From assembly GCA_910587815.1 (NCBI GenBank), contig CAJUNK010000015.1, forward strand, positions 1 through 58,855: a DNA stretch of 58,855 bases, in the 5' to 3' direction. The notes under the pieces were generated by a model, which saw only the letters and a program-made list of their open reading frames with translations, was not told the origin of the DNA and did not search any database. Source of the DNA: Candidatus Gastranaerophilales bacterium. Lineage in GTDB: Bacteria > Cyanobacteriota > Vampirovibrionia > Gastranaerophilales > Gastranaerophilaceae. Shown one piece after another: positions 42,769-51,626 of this stretch. Positions within the stretch are counted from its first letter, which is position 1; each line of letters begins with the position of its first letter. The position numbers and the translations under genes were made by a program.

Positions 42769-44361
42769 ATGCCAAAGAATGTTGGTGTTGTATTGACATT
42801 AAAAGACCGTTTTTCATCCAAATTAAAAGATGTTGCGGAAAAACTTGATACAACGGAAAAGAAATTGCAAAAAGCAACAATGACGGTGCGCAAATTTTCA
42901 AATCAAGTTGGAAAAGGTTTTCAAACAGCAGTTGCGGGAGTTACGGCGGGAGTTGGTGCAATTGCCGGCGCATCATACGCATTGGCAAATAAAACAGCGG
43001 ATGCCGGTGATAGAATTGATAAAATGAGTCAAAAAATCGGGATGTCAAGAAAAGCATTTCAAGAATGGGATTATATCATGAGCCAAAACGGCGGAAGTGT
43101 TGATTCTTTGCAAATGGGTTATAAAACATTGGCATCACAAATGAGCGCAGTTCAAAAAGGTTCAAAAGATACAACCGCAATATTTAATAAATTAGGTGTT
43201 GCGGTGAAAGATAGTTCCGGACAATTAAGAACACAAGATGATGTTTTTAATGATACAGTTAGGGCATTACAAAAAATTAAGAATCCAACAGAACGCGCAA
43301 TTTTGGCGCAAAAATTATTCGGAAAATCAGCAATTGAGTTAAAACCATTATTGAATCAAAGCGCGGATGCGGTTGATGGATTGAGGAAAAAAGCAAATGA
43401 TTTAGGAATGGTAATTGGTGATGATATTGTTGATGCGTCTGTAAAATTTAAAGATACACAAGACACATTGCAAAGGTCATTTGGTGCAATTGGAATGACA
43501 ATTGGCGGGGAATTGATTCCAATAATGCAACAAGCAAGTGATTATATTTTGGCACACATGCCACAAATCAAAGAAGTTGCACAAACAGTTTTGGGCGGTC
43601 TTTCAAACACATTGAAATTTTTGGTTGATAACATGAATTGGTTAATTCCGGTTGCGGTTGCTTGTGTTTCATCAATCGGTGCATTTAACACAATAACAAC
43701 CGTTATAAGTGTTGTAAATACTTTAAGAAGTGTGATTCAAGCCGTTTCAGTTGCGCAAGGCATTTGGAATGCTTTAATGCTTGCAAACCCAATTGGGTTA
43801 ATTGCAATGGGTGTTGGTGCGCTCATTGGGGTTGTTGCTTTGCTTGTAATGAATTGGGACAAAGTAACAAGCGCGGTGCAAGTATTTTGGGGAAAAACAG
43901 TTGAAGTGATGTCCGGATTGTGGAATAAATGCAAAGAAGTTTTTTCCGCAATTGGTGGTTTTATCAAAGAACATTTTATTGATATTTTGATGCTTGCACT
44001 CGGTCCGGTTGGATTAGTCATTAAAGGCATCAAAGGAATTGCTGGCGCAGTATCAAAATTAAAAGGCGGAAAAGGTGGTGAAAGTGCGGATGATGGTGAA
44101 AAACCGCCAAAACACGCATTGGGAACACCATATTTTGCCGGCGGTAATACCTCAATAAATGAGGGCGGGCGCGGTGAGATTGTCAATCTTCCATCCGGTT
44201 CACAAATTATTCCGCATGATATTGCAAAAAATTCCGGCAAATCAATTTCAATGCAAATTGATTTCAATGTTGCCGGTGATTTGATTGGAACGCGTGAATT
44301 GTTTGAACAATTTGCGGACATGCTATTGGTAAAAATAGAAAATAAACTTCAAACGGTGTAA
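42769..44361 (+). CDS. Tail tape measure protein
   Basis: 530 residues. The N-terminus is a coiled coil (FSSKLKDVAEKLDTTEKKLQ), followed by alanine/glycine-rich stretches, then hydrophobic segments around LIPVAVACVSSIGAFNTITT and LIAMGVGALIGVVALLVM, and a Gly-rich C-terminus (GKGGESADDGEKPPKHALGT). It sets tail length and enters the host envelope. For a contractile phage it is short, implying a short tail. Confidence 0.88.
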   Translation: MPKNVGVVLTLKDRFSSKLKDVAEKLDTTEKKLQKATMTVRKFSNQVGKGFQTAVAGVTAGVGAIAGASYALANKTADAGDRIDKMSQKIGMSRKAFQEWDYIMSQNGGSVDSLQMGYKTLASQMSAVQKGSKDTTAIFNKLGVAVKDSSGQLRTQDDVFNDTVRALQKIKNPTERAILAQKLFGKSAIELKPLLNQSADAVDGLRKKANDLGMVIGDDIVDASVKFKDTQDTLQRSFGAIGMTIGGELIPIMQQASDYILAHMPQIKEVAQTVLGGLSNTLKFLVDNMNWLIPVAVACVSSIGAFNTITTVISVVNTLRSVIQAVSVAQGIWNALMLANPIGLIAMGVGALIGVVALLVMNWDKVTSAVQVFWGKTVEVMSGLWNKCKEVFSAIGGFIKEHFIDILMLALGPVGLVIKGIKGIAGAVSKLKGGKGGESADDGEKPPKHALGTPYFAGGNTSINEGGRGEIVNLPSGSQIIPHDIAKNSGKSISMQIDFNVAGDLIGTRELFEQFADMLLVKIENKLQTV

Positions 44362-44365
44362 AAAT

Positions 44366-44791
44366 ATGAGAATAATATTTGCGGATAAAGATGATTCCAT
44401 GTTGTCAATGATTGTTCCGGTGGTTCAACCGCCGGTTAAATTTTCACAACAGAATCAACATGAAACATTTAAAACAATAAAATGGGGGGATATTGTTTTA
44501 ACAGGTGATAAAGGTTTGCGGTCGGTTGAATGGTCTTCATTCTTTCCGGTCAACAAACCTTTTTACACCTTTGTGGAATATGGTTCATTGAGCAATGGCG
44601 AAGAATACAAAACATTTTTGGAAGAACATGCGGAAGTTCCATTCCGCTTAATTATCACGGAAAATTTTAAAACAAAATTTAATTCATTGGTTGTTGTTGA
44701 TTCTTTTGAATATGAATATGACAAAGTGGGCGATATAAACTATACATTAAAATTGATGGAGTTTCCAGAAAATGGCACAGGCACAATATAA
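44366..44791 (+). CDS. Baseplate hub-associated protein (XkdP-like position)
   Basis: 141 residues, beta-rich: FKTIKWGDIVLTGDKGLRSV, WSSFFPVNKPFYTFVEYGSL, EVPFRLIITENFKTKFNSLV. The opening domain fits phage baseplate proteins in the XkdP slot, but there is no C-terminal LysM domain here. It overlaps the next gene by 20 nt. Confidence 0.68.
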   Translation: MRIIFADKDDSMLSMIVPVVQPPVKFSQQNQHETFKTIKWGDIVLTGDKGLRSVEWSSFFPVNKPFYTFVEYGSLSNGEEYKTFLEEHAEVPFRLIITENFKTKFNSLVVVDSFEYEYDKVGDINYTLKLMEFPENGTGTI

Positions 44792-45725
44792 AATAATGGT
44801 TGATGGTGAAGAAATTCCGTCATGTGGAAATTTATCATGGGGTGATGATATTGAAACAATTGCAAGTGAATATTCATTTGAATCCACAAGTGAAATTGCA
44901 ATTGGTTCAAAAGTTTTGATTGCAAACGCAACAACCGGAAAAGAAGTTTTGCGCGGTATTCTAACAGATAAACGGAAGAATATGAACAAAACATTTTCTT
45001 ATTCCGGATTTGATTATGGTTTTTATCTCAACAAAAATGAAGTTGTTATTCAATTTAACAATGTGAAAATCGACACCGCAATAAAACAATTGTGTTCAAA
45101 AGTTGGTGTTCCGGTTGGAACAATCCCATCAATCAATGCTTATGTTTCAAAAGTTTTTGAAGATGTTGTTGTTTCCGATATTATCACAGAATTATTGGAA
45201 ATGGCTACAAAGAAAACCGGTTCAAAATACATTTTTTCTTGTCAAAAAGGAAAATTGGAAATAACCGACACAATGGCGGAATGTGATTCAAAATATGAAC
45301 TTGCACAAGGGGTTTTAATGCCTTTAAATGAAAGTTTAGGTAATATAACATATAGTGAATCAATTCAAGACCTTAAAAACTCAATCACACTTATTGATTC
45401 AAAAGAAAAGAAAACATTTGTTGTTGCAAGTGCAAAAGATAATAAAAGCATCAGCCAATATGGTTTGTTGGGTTCAATAGAAAAAATTGATAAAGATGAT
45501 AAAACATCAAAAAATATTATTGCACAAAATATGTTAAAAGAATCCAATAAAATAAAAATTTCAATATCGGTTGATATGTTGGGAAGTGATGATTTTATAA
45601 AAGGTTCAATATTGCCATTGGATTATCCGGAATTTGGATTGTCCGGAAATTTTTATGCAAAAAGCACAAAACACGATATAAAAAATAAAAATCATTTTAT
45701 AAGTGCGGAAATGGTGAAATTATGA
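44772..45725 (+). CDS. Baseplate hub protein (XkdQ-like, gpD family)
   Basis: 317 residues. YKIMVDGEEIPSCGNLSWGD, IGSKVLIANATTGKEVLRGI, VQFNNVKIDTAIKQLCSKVG and SAEMVKL at the end follow the hub layout. It makes the central hub at the tube tip. Confidence 0.8.
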   Translation: MAQAQYKIMVDGEEIPSCGNLSWGDDIETIASEYSFESTSEIAIGSKVLIANATTGKEVLRGILTDKRKNMNKTFSYSGFDYGFYLNKNEVVIQFNNVKIDTAIKQLCSKVGVPVGTIPSINAYVSKVFEDVVVSDIITELLEMATKKTGSKYIFSCQKGKLEITDTMAECDSKYELAQGVLMPLNESLGNITYSESIQDLKNSITLIDSKEKKTFVVASAKDNKSISQYGLLGSIEKIDKDDKTSKNIIAQNMLKESNKIKISISVDMLGSDDFIKGSILPLDYPEFGLSGNFYAKSTKHDIKNKNHFISAEMVKL

Positions 45726-46189
45726 CGGAATCAAGCGATAAATTAGCATTGACACTTGCAAAAAAGTTTAAAGGGTGCAAGAATCCATCTTCATATAAAG
45801 AATTGACAATTGCAACGGTTCAGAAATTAGAACCATTGGAATTGGCGGTTTCAAACTCTCAAATCATTTTAAGTGAAGAATTAGGAAATTTACATATTCC
45901 GGAATGGTTTGATTTCAGATGTAAAATTGATGAAACCGGTGTTTTATCCGCAGATGTTTCAAGTGATTTGGATGATGCGGTTTCCGTTGAAGAAACACAT
46001 TCATACACCGGTTCACCGTGTCAAATGCCAAATGCAATTTTAAGTCTTGCAAGTGCAATTTCCGGTGTTCGTGATGAATTGTTGAAATTGAAATGCGTTT
46101 TGGCGGTTGGTGATAAAGTTGTTGTTTCACCATTAAGGGCAGATTCAGAATATGTGTTAATAGATAAATTAAAAGCAGAGGTTGAATAA
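45722..46189 (+). CDS. Baseplate protein, DUF2577-like (XkdR)
   Basis: 155 residues. It contains ITIATVQKLEPLELAVSNSQ-like sequence (ELTIATVQKLEPLELAV), IPEWFDFRCKIDE and LAVGDKVVVSPL, an OB-like beta spike pattern of the XkdR/DUF2577 group. It overlaps both neighbours (4 and 1 nt). Confidence 0.7.
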   Translation: MTESSDKLALTLAKKFKGCKNPSSYKELTIATVQKLEPLELAVSNSQIILSEELGNLHIPEWFDFRCKIDETGVLSADVSSDLDDAVSVEETHSYTGSPCQMPNAILSLASAISGVRDELLKLKCVLAVGDKVVVSPLRADSEYVLIDKLKAEVE

Positions 46190-46638
46190 TGTTTCCGGAA
46201 GATAATATTGATGAAACAATTCAAGCATTGGCGGAAATCATTGAAAATTCCGAAAGTGTTTTGAAAAGTTTCAAATTTAATTTTACAACAAAAGAATTTG
46301 TTGTTGAGGATGGTTCACCGGTATTGATTGAAGAATTTGAAGCAACACAACAATGGATGCAAAAATTCTTTTCAACAGATTTGGGAACACTTGAAATTTA
46401 TGATGGATACACATTTGGAACATCATATAAAAGATTGATTGGTTCAAAAAGCATCAGCAATGCAGTTGTTGAATCTGAAATTGAAAGAGAAACGCGCGTT
46501 GGGTTGTTATTATGTCCATCAATTAAAAGGGTTGTTTCGTATGAATCAGAAAAACAGGGTACAAAATTGGCTTTAAGGGTTGTTGTTGCTTTAAATAGCG
46601 GGGCAAGCGCGGAATGTCGTGCAACATTAAGTGTATAA
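46189..46638 (+). CDS. Baseplate wedge protein, gp25/DUF2634-like (XkdS)
   Basis: 149 residues. FKFNFTTKEFVVEDGSPVLI, QQWMQKFFSTDLGTLEIYDG and RVVVALNSGASAECRATLSV match the lysozyme-like fold of gp25/XkdS wedge proteins. Overlaps the previous stop. Confidence 0.78.
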   Translation: MFPEDNIDETIQALAEIIENSESVLKSFKFNFTTKEFVVEDGSPVLIEEFEATQQWMQKFFSTDLGTLEIYDGYTFGTSYKRLIGSKSISNAVVESEIERETRVGLLLCPSIKRVVSYESEKQGTKLALRVVVALNSGASAECRATLSV

Positions 46639-46653
46639 AGGGGGATAACAGGC

Positions 46654-47754
46654 ATGAATGTAGAACAAACAAAAGATGAAATAACATCAGAATTGTTGAA
46701 AAATATGCCGGCAAAATATCAAAAAACGGTTGGTTTTCCCATTCGTGATTTTATGCGTGCAATAGCAATTTATTTGCATGAAATTTTGGCAAATTTAAAA
46801 CTTGTTTTGAGTTGGCAGAATGTGGACAATTTAAAAGGTGAAGACTTGCGCCGTTGGGTGTTTCAAAGGCGCGGTATTGTGTGGAAACCGGCAACAAATT
46901 CAACAACGGTTTTAACAACAACCGGCACAGGTTTTTCAATAACCGCCGGCACAATAGTTGGTGAATCGGACACCGGTTTGCAATTTGCGGTTGGTGAGGA
47001 TGTAACATCAGAAACAGGAATTGCAGAAATTCCGGTTATGTGTACAACCGCCGGCACAATTGGCAATATTCCGGCGGGTTCAATAACAAAAATTCCAATC
47101 ACAATTGATGGTTTATCAACTATTGTTAATAATCAAGATGCGGTTGGGGGTTATGATGATGAATCAGACGATTCATTGCGTGAAAGATATTATGAAGATT
47201 TGCAATTGCCGATTGTGTCCGGCAATAAAAACCATTACAGAAAATGGGCAAAAGAAATTGCCGGTGTTCTTGATGCAAAAGTGAAAGCATTATGGAACGG
47301 TGAAAACACCGTAAAAGTAATTATTCTTGATGAAGTCAATTTGATTGCATCAGATGAATTGGTTGCACAAGTTCAAGAACATATTGACCCATTAAATGCA
47401 TGGGGTGAGGGTGAGGGTGAAGCACCATGCGGGGCATATTGTACGGTTTCAAAGGCACTTCAAAAAGATATTGAAATAAGTGCAACAATTGAAATAAAAA
47501 CCGGTTATGATTTTGACACAGTAAAAGCAAATATTGAAACAAGTGTAAATGAATATTTAAAATCAATTGCATTTGATGAATCACAACTTGTTTCATATAC
47601 ACAAATTTCATCATATATGTTGAATGCAGAGGGTGTGAAAGACCATTCCGGCATGTTATTAAATGGTGGAATTGATAACATTGCATTGGAAGATACTGAA
47701 ACAGATTCAGAAGTTGCAATTTTAACAACATTGAATTTAACAGTAGGTGAATAA
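46654..47754 (+). CDS. Baseplate protein J (XkdT-like)
   Basis: 366 residues, normal for baseplate J. FVAGFHTI-like N-terminal region, then VLTTTGTGFSITAGTIVGES, AGTIGNIPAGSITKIPI, DDESDDSLRERYYEDLQLP and the SGNKNHYRKWAKEIAGVLDA motif that marks the family. It builds the baseplate wedge. Confidence 0.9.
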   Translation: MNVEQTKDEITSELLKNMPAKYQKTVGFPIRDFMRAIAIYLHEILANLKLVLSWQNVDNLKGEDLRRWVFQRRGIVWKPATNSTTVLTTTGTGFSITAGTIVGESDTGLQFAVGEDVTSETGIAEIPVMCTTAGTIGNIPAGSITKIPITIDGLSTIVNNQDAVGGYDDESDDSLRERYYEDLQLPIVSGNKNHYRKWAKEIAGVLDAKVKALWNGENTVKVIILDEVNLIASDELVAQVQEHIDPLNAWGEGEGEAPCGAYCTVSKALQKDIEISATIEIKTGYDFDTVKANIETSVNEYLKSIAFDESQLVSYTQISSYMLNAEGVKDHSGMLLNGGIDNIALEDTETDSEVAILTTLNLTVGE

Positions 47755-47755
47755 A

Positions 47756-48307
47756 ATGAAATTACAAGAATTGATAAATAAATTACATAAATATGAACGC
47801 GGAAGCACATTTGCCAATGATTTATTCAATGCGGTGTTTATAGTTATTTCATCTATTGGTTCAATGGTTGAAGACATCAAAAAGGAATTCTTTTTTGACA
47901 CCATCACAATTGGCTTAAAGGCTTATGAAAAACTTTTAAAGATTCAACCATCAGTTAATGCAACTATTGATGAAAGACGGTCAGCAATCCGCGCAAAATG
48001 GCGCGCAAATGGTAAAAATACAATAAAACTAATTCAAGACATTTGCAATTCATGGGATAACGGTGAAATTGAAGCGCATTTTGTACAAGGCAAAATAAAA
48101 TTGCAATTTGTGGGTTCTTATGGAATCCCAACAAAAGATGCTTTGCAAGCATTGATAAATCAGATTGAAGAAATGATTCCGGCACATATCGGTTATTTTT
48201 GGCAATATAGGTTTTTATTAAAAAAAGATATTCACCATGTATTGACAAAAAATCAAATGCAACAATTGGAAAAGAATAAATATTGTGGGGTAAAAGTAAA
48301 TGAGTGA
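47756..48307 (+). CDS. Baseplate/tail protein YmfQ-like (XkdU)
   Basis: 183 residues from ATG 47756; a GTG at 47747 overlaps the J stop. INKLHKYERGSTFANDLFNA, LLKIQPSVNATIDERRSAIR and a C-terminal HIGYFWQYRFLL match the gpI/YmfQ family that joins fibres to the wedge. It overlaps the fibre gene by 8 nt. Confidence 0.82.
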   Translation: MKLQELINKLHKYERGSTFANDLFNAVFIVISSIGSMVEDIKKEFFFDTITIGLKAYEKLLKIQPSVNATIDERRSAIRAKWRANGKNTIKLIQDICNSWDNGEIEAHFVQGKIKLQFVGSYGIPTKDALQALINQIEEMIPAHIGYFWQYRFLLKKDIHHVLTKNQMQQLEKNKYCGVKVNE

Positions 48308-49943
48308 AACAACAGAAAATTTGGGTTTAAATTTAACAAACATGGATGAAGATGGCAATGATGTTTTTGATTTTGAAAGAGATTTGAATCAACCATTCAG
48401 AACCATTGACAAAGCGGTGGGCGATTTGCAGAAACGCGCAACGGCAAGCGGGATTCCGCCAACAAATTGCACAAATTTAAGAGTTGAAAAAGTTGGTTTG
48501 AATTATCAATTGGAATGGAATGATTCAAAAGACACGGTAATAAATGATTTAACATTATGCACATGGGGTGGAACAGTTATTGTGCGCAAGGCGGGTTCAT
48601 ATCCGGAATCACTTGATGATGGTGATGTAATTTTAACAAATACGGTGCGCAATAAGTATTCCAACGCGCCTTTTGTTGATACACCGGATGATGCGGAATC
48701 AGAATATTTTTATCGCGCATTCCCTTATTCCGTTAATGGTGTTTATAATCTTGATAAATCAAATTATTTTGGCGGTGATACAGTTTATGAATTTATCATT
48801 GACACAACAAATTCAAATCCAAAAACTTGCGTAAAATACGCGGGCGCAAATGCCGATTTCACACCGGCATTCATGGATTATACAAATCAAGTGTTCAATT
48901 ATGGTTCATGGGCGGATTCTTTTATAATGTCATTGTTCAAACCTTGTATGCTTAAAACAAATGGGATTGTGGATTATTTCTTGAATCCTGAAGACTATTC
49001 ATTGAAAGAAGACGGAACACCATCCGATATTTCCAATGAAAGTTATGATGGCAATGCAATGGTTCAAATCGGGCAATTTTGGATTAAAACGGTGCAAGAG
49101 GGCGCAAAAATCCATGTTTATATTGCTAACAAACAAATTGATGAAAATTACAAAGATTTCATGCATTATGGTGTGGATGGCACATTGAAACAATATGTTT
49201 ACCGCGCAATGTATGATGGATGTAATATCTCAAATAAAATTCGTTCATTATCCGGCAAAGCAATTTGCAAAAATGTTGCGGGCAATACACAAATCACCTA
49301 TGCGCGCGCAAATGGCACAAATTGGGATTGTGATGTGTATGCAGACCGAATGCAAATCAACATGTTGTTAATCTTAATTGGTAAATCATTGGATTCACAA
49401 ACTGTTTTTGGCACAGGGCGATACACCGGCGGAAGTACAAATTCAAACAACCAATTGAACACCGGACAATTAGACAAAAAAGGAATGTTTTATGGTGATA
49501 ACAACAATGGCGCGGTGAAAGTTTTTCACATAGAAAATTGGTGGGGCAATATTTGGAAAATCACACAAGGTTTATTGCAATCCGGCGGAAAACTTTATGT
49601 GAAAATGACACGCGGAAGACAAGATGGTTCAAGTGTTGATGATTACCAACAAACAAGTGTTGCGGGATATATTGACACCGGCATAACTCTTTCCGGCACT
49701 TCCGGCGGGTATATTTCCGGCATGAAATTGGTTTCACCTTTTGGAATTTTACCGGAAGTTGTTTCCGGAAGTTCTTCAACCTTTATGTGTGATGGTTGTT
49801 GGTGGAACAAAGATTTGATTGGTTTTGCGCGCTTTGGTGGGATTTCGGGTTCTGACTTTTTGGCTGGTTGTTTCTACTTGAATGTGAACTATGCGGTTTC
49901 GTATTCCTATTGGTGCTATGGTGTTGCGCTCTCTTACAAATAA
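48300..49943 (+). CDS. Tail fibre / receptor-binding protein, DGR target
   Basis: 547 residues. An N-terminal attachment segment (about 1-45), a fibronectin-like region (LRVEKVGLNYQLEWNDSKDT and following, about 55-150), a middle domain, and a C-terminal C-type-lectin/FGE-like fold (CDGCWWNKDLIGFARFGGIS and following). The last 40 codons are the variable repeat. Amino-acid differences from the template are N to I, S to G, Y to S, N to Y twice, N to C and T to S, all at AAN, AGN, TAN or ACN codons. It is probably the receptor-binding tip, diversified to change host range. Confidence 0.88.
   Translation: MSETTENLGLNLTNMDEDGNDVFDFERDLNQPFRTIDKAVGDLQKRATASGIPPTNCTNLRVEKVGLNYQLEWNDSKDTVINDLTLCTWGGTVIVRKAGSYPESLDDGDVILTNTVRNKYSNAPFVDTPDDAESEYFYRAFPYSVNGVYNLDKSNYFGGDTVYEFIIDTTNSNPKTCVKYAGANADFTPAFMDYTNQVFNYGSWADSFIMSLFKPCMLKTNGIVDYFLNPEDYSLKEDGTPSDISNESYDGNAMVQIGQFWIKTVQEGAKIHVYIANKQIDENYKDFMHYGVDGTLKQYVYRAMYDGCNISNKIRSLSGKAICKNVAGNTQITYARANGTNWDCDVYADRMQINMLLILIGKSLDSQTVFGTGRYTGGSTNSNNQLNTGQLDKKGMFYGDNNNGAVKVFHIENWWGNIWKITQGLLQSGGKLYVKMTRGRQDGSSVDDYQQTSVAGYIDTGITLSGTSGGYISGMKLVSPFGILPEVVSGSSSTFMCDGCWWNKDLIGFARFGGISGSDFLAGCFYLNVNYAVSYSYWCYGVALSYK
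49822..49937 (+). repeat. DGR variable repeat (VR)
   Basis: 116 bp, aligned without gaps to the template 50111-50226. Eight mismatches, all at template A: 50132, 50137, 50141, 50179, 50197, 50203, 50204 and 50221 become T, G, C, T, T, T, G and T. This is the mutagenic retrohoming signature. Confidence 0.95.
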
Positions 49944-49959
49944 CCTCTTTAGGGGGTTT

Positions 49960-49999
49960 GGGGGAGTTATCCCCCATTTAGTCTTGAGCCGTAAGGCTC
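49960..49999 (+). promoter_or_regulatory. Two tetraloop hairpins after the VR
   Basis: GGGGGA-GTTA-TCCCCC (49960-49975) and GAGCC-GTAA-GGCTC (49986-49999, a GNRA-type loop). DGRs often need a hairpin just 3' of the VR to mark the target; these lie 22 and 48 bp after it. They may also act as a terminator for the fibre gene. Confidence 0.5.
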
Positions 50000-50021
50000 A
50001 TGAAAAATATTTTTTTCTTGG

Positions 50022-50062
50022 GCATGTCTAATATTCATGTTTTTGTGGTATATTAGACATGC
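50022..50062 (+). repeat. 13-bp perfect inverted repeat before the template
   Basis: GCATGTCTAATAT (50022-50034) and ATATTAGACATGC (50050-50062), with a 15-nt loop. It lies between VR and template; it could be a promoter/operator dyad or part of the template RNA. Confidence 0.7.
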
Positions 50063-50110
50063 AAATATTTTGCGTTGTACTTTGTAAATATAAGGGTGAT
50101 AATACCACGA

Positions 50111-50226
50111 GTTTTGCGCGCTTTGGTGGGAATTCGAGTTATGACTTTTTGGCTGGTTGTTTCTACTTGAATGTGAACAATGCGGTTTCGTATTCCAATT
50201 GGAACTATGGTGTTGCGCTCACTTAC
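50111..50226 (+). ncRNA. DGR template repeat 1 (TR1)
   Basis: 116 bp, identical to VR apart from the eight A positions. Its A bases sit mainly in codons AAT, AGT, TAT and AAC at surface positions, while fixed positions use A-poor codons. It would be transcribed as part of the template RNA and copied by the reverse transcriptase. The open frame over TR1 and TR2 (50059-50370) is a by-product. Confidence 0.93.
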
Positions 50227-50251
50227 TATTTGTTAAGGGTAATAAATCAAG

Positions 50252-50367
50252 GTTTTGCGCGCTTTGGTAGCAATCCGAATGATGGCTTGTTGGTCGGTGC
50301 TTTTGCGTTGGTTGTGCACGCTGTCGTGTCGCACTCGAATTGGAACTATGGTGTTGCGCTCTCATAC
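50252..50367 (+). ncRNA. Second template-like repeat (TR2)
   Basis: Exactly 116 bp, in tandem with TR1 at a 141-bp offset. The first 17 bases (GTTTTGCGCGCTTTGGT) and the 3' AATTGGAACTATGGTGTT then GCGCTC are shared with TR1, while the middle differs at many non-A positions. It also keeps A bases at a few codons and avoids them elsewhere. It cannot be a copy of TR1 made by A-mutagenesis, so it may be the template for another target gene or a recombined alternative. Confidence 0.6.
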
Positions 50368-50370
50368 TAA

Positions 50371-50486
50371 TTGATTAAAAAAATACTTACAATGTGGTTT
50401 ATTATCCATACCGCTTGGTAAAAATTGACCGAAAAAGAGGCATGGGCAAGTAGCATGTTGAAAGTCCGTGAGGTTTTAGTAAGAGA
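50371..50486 (+). other. Spacer between templates and reverse transcriptase
   Basis: 116 nt without a gene, containing short self-complementary pieces such as GCATG repeated near 50441-50460. In other DGRs this part of the RNA folds and primes cDNA synthesis. Confidence 0.45.
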
Positions 50487-51626
50487 ATGAAAAGTTTCAA
50501 ACACCTCTTTGAGATTGCAACAAGTGATGAAATTATATATTCATCACTTATGGATGCAAGTAAATGCAAAAAAGACAGACCAAATGTCCAAAAGGTTCTT
50601 GCAAATCAAGAAAAATATATAAAGAAATTCCGTGAATGGTTATTAAGTGGAAATTATGAACCCATCCGGCATGTTGCAACGGTCATAAATGATGGTTTTC
50701 TACTCAAAAAGCGCGTTGTAATTCAACCATATTTTTATCCGGAACAATGGGCGCAACACATTGTTGTTAAAACATTACAACCAATGTTTATGCGTGGAAT
50801 GTATGAATTTTCTTGTGGTTCAATTCCGAATCGTGGAATCCATCACAGGAAAAAGCATCTTGAAAAATTTATAAAAAACAATAAAGCAGAAATAAAATAT
50901 GTTCTAAAATTAGACATCAAACACTTTTATGAAAGTGTTAATATTGATTTATTAAAAGCAAGATTTGAAGAATCAATTCATGATGAAAAGATGTTGAAAT
51001 TGATTTTCTTTATTCTTGATTCTAATATGGCGGTTCTTGATGGTGAAGAAATTGGAAAAGGTCTTCCAATTGGTTTTTATACTTCACAATGGTTTGCAAA
51101 TTGGTTTTTGCAACCGTTCGACCATTACATAAAAGAACAATTAAAAGTTAAATGTTATGTGCGCTATATGGATGATATTGTAATATTTGGGCGCAATAAA
51201 AAAGAATTACATTTGAAACTTTTGCAGATTCAACAATATTTGGCAAAAATGGATTTAACCGTGAAAGAAAATTGGCAGATTTTCCGGTTTGATTATATTG
51301 ATAAACAGGGAAACAGGCGCGGAAGATTCATTGATTTTATGGGGTTTAAGTTTTACAGGGATAAAACAACCATACGCGGGAAAATATTCATTCGTGCGGT
51401 TAGAAAAGCGCGCAGAATTAAAGCAAAAGCAAATCCCACATGGTATGATGCAAGCCAAATTTTAAGTTACACAGGATGGTTCAAACATACTGATACTTAT
51501 AATGCGTTCCAAAAATATATTGTTGAAAATGTGAATCTTGAAGTGTGCAAAGATATAGTAAGACATAAAAGCAAAAAAGGGGGTAAAGATGCAAATAGAA
51601 TGGAAAAGAGCAGAAAGCCGAAATAA
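50487..51626 (+). CDS. DGR reverse transcriptase
   Basis: 379 residues. RT motifs in order: YVLKLDIKHFYESVN (motif 3, catalytic Asp), KGLPIGFYTSQWFANWFLQP (motif 4; the SQ form is typical of DGR enzymes), YVRYMDDIVIFG with YMDD at 227-230, and the thumb region IDFMGFKFYRDKTTI. It copies template RNA with errors at A. No maturase or endonuclease domain is attached, which separates it from group II introns. No Avd gene is seen nearby. Confidence 0.95.
   Translation: MKSFKHLFEIATSDEIIYSSLMDASKCKKDRPNVQKVLANQEKYIKKFREWLLSGNYEPIRHVATVINDGFLLKKRVVIQPYFYPEQWAQHIVVKTLQPMFMRGMYEFSCGSIPNRGIHHRKKHLEKFIKNNKAEIKYVLKLDIKHFYESVNIDLLKARFEESIHDEKMLKLIFFILDSNMAVLDGEEIGKGLPIGFYTSQWFANWFLQPFDHYIKEQLKVKCYVRYMDDIVIFGRNKKELHLKLLQIQQYLAKMDLTVKENWQIFRFDYIDKQGNRRGRFIDFMGFKFYRDKTTIRGKIFIRAVRKARRIKAKANPTWYDASQILSYTGWFKHTDTYNAFQKYIVENVNLEVCKDIVRHKSKKGGKDANRMEKSRKPK

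Noticed and set aside
50059..50370. 103-codon open frame across both template repeats
   Set aside because: The similarity to the fibre C-terminus comes from the templates; there is no clear ribosome site and templates act as RNA.
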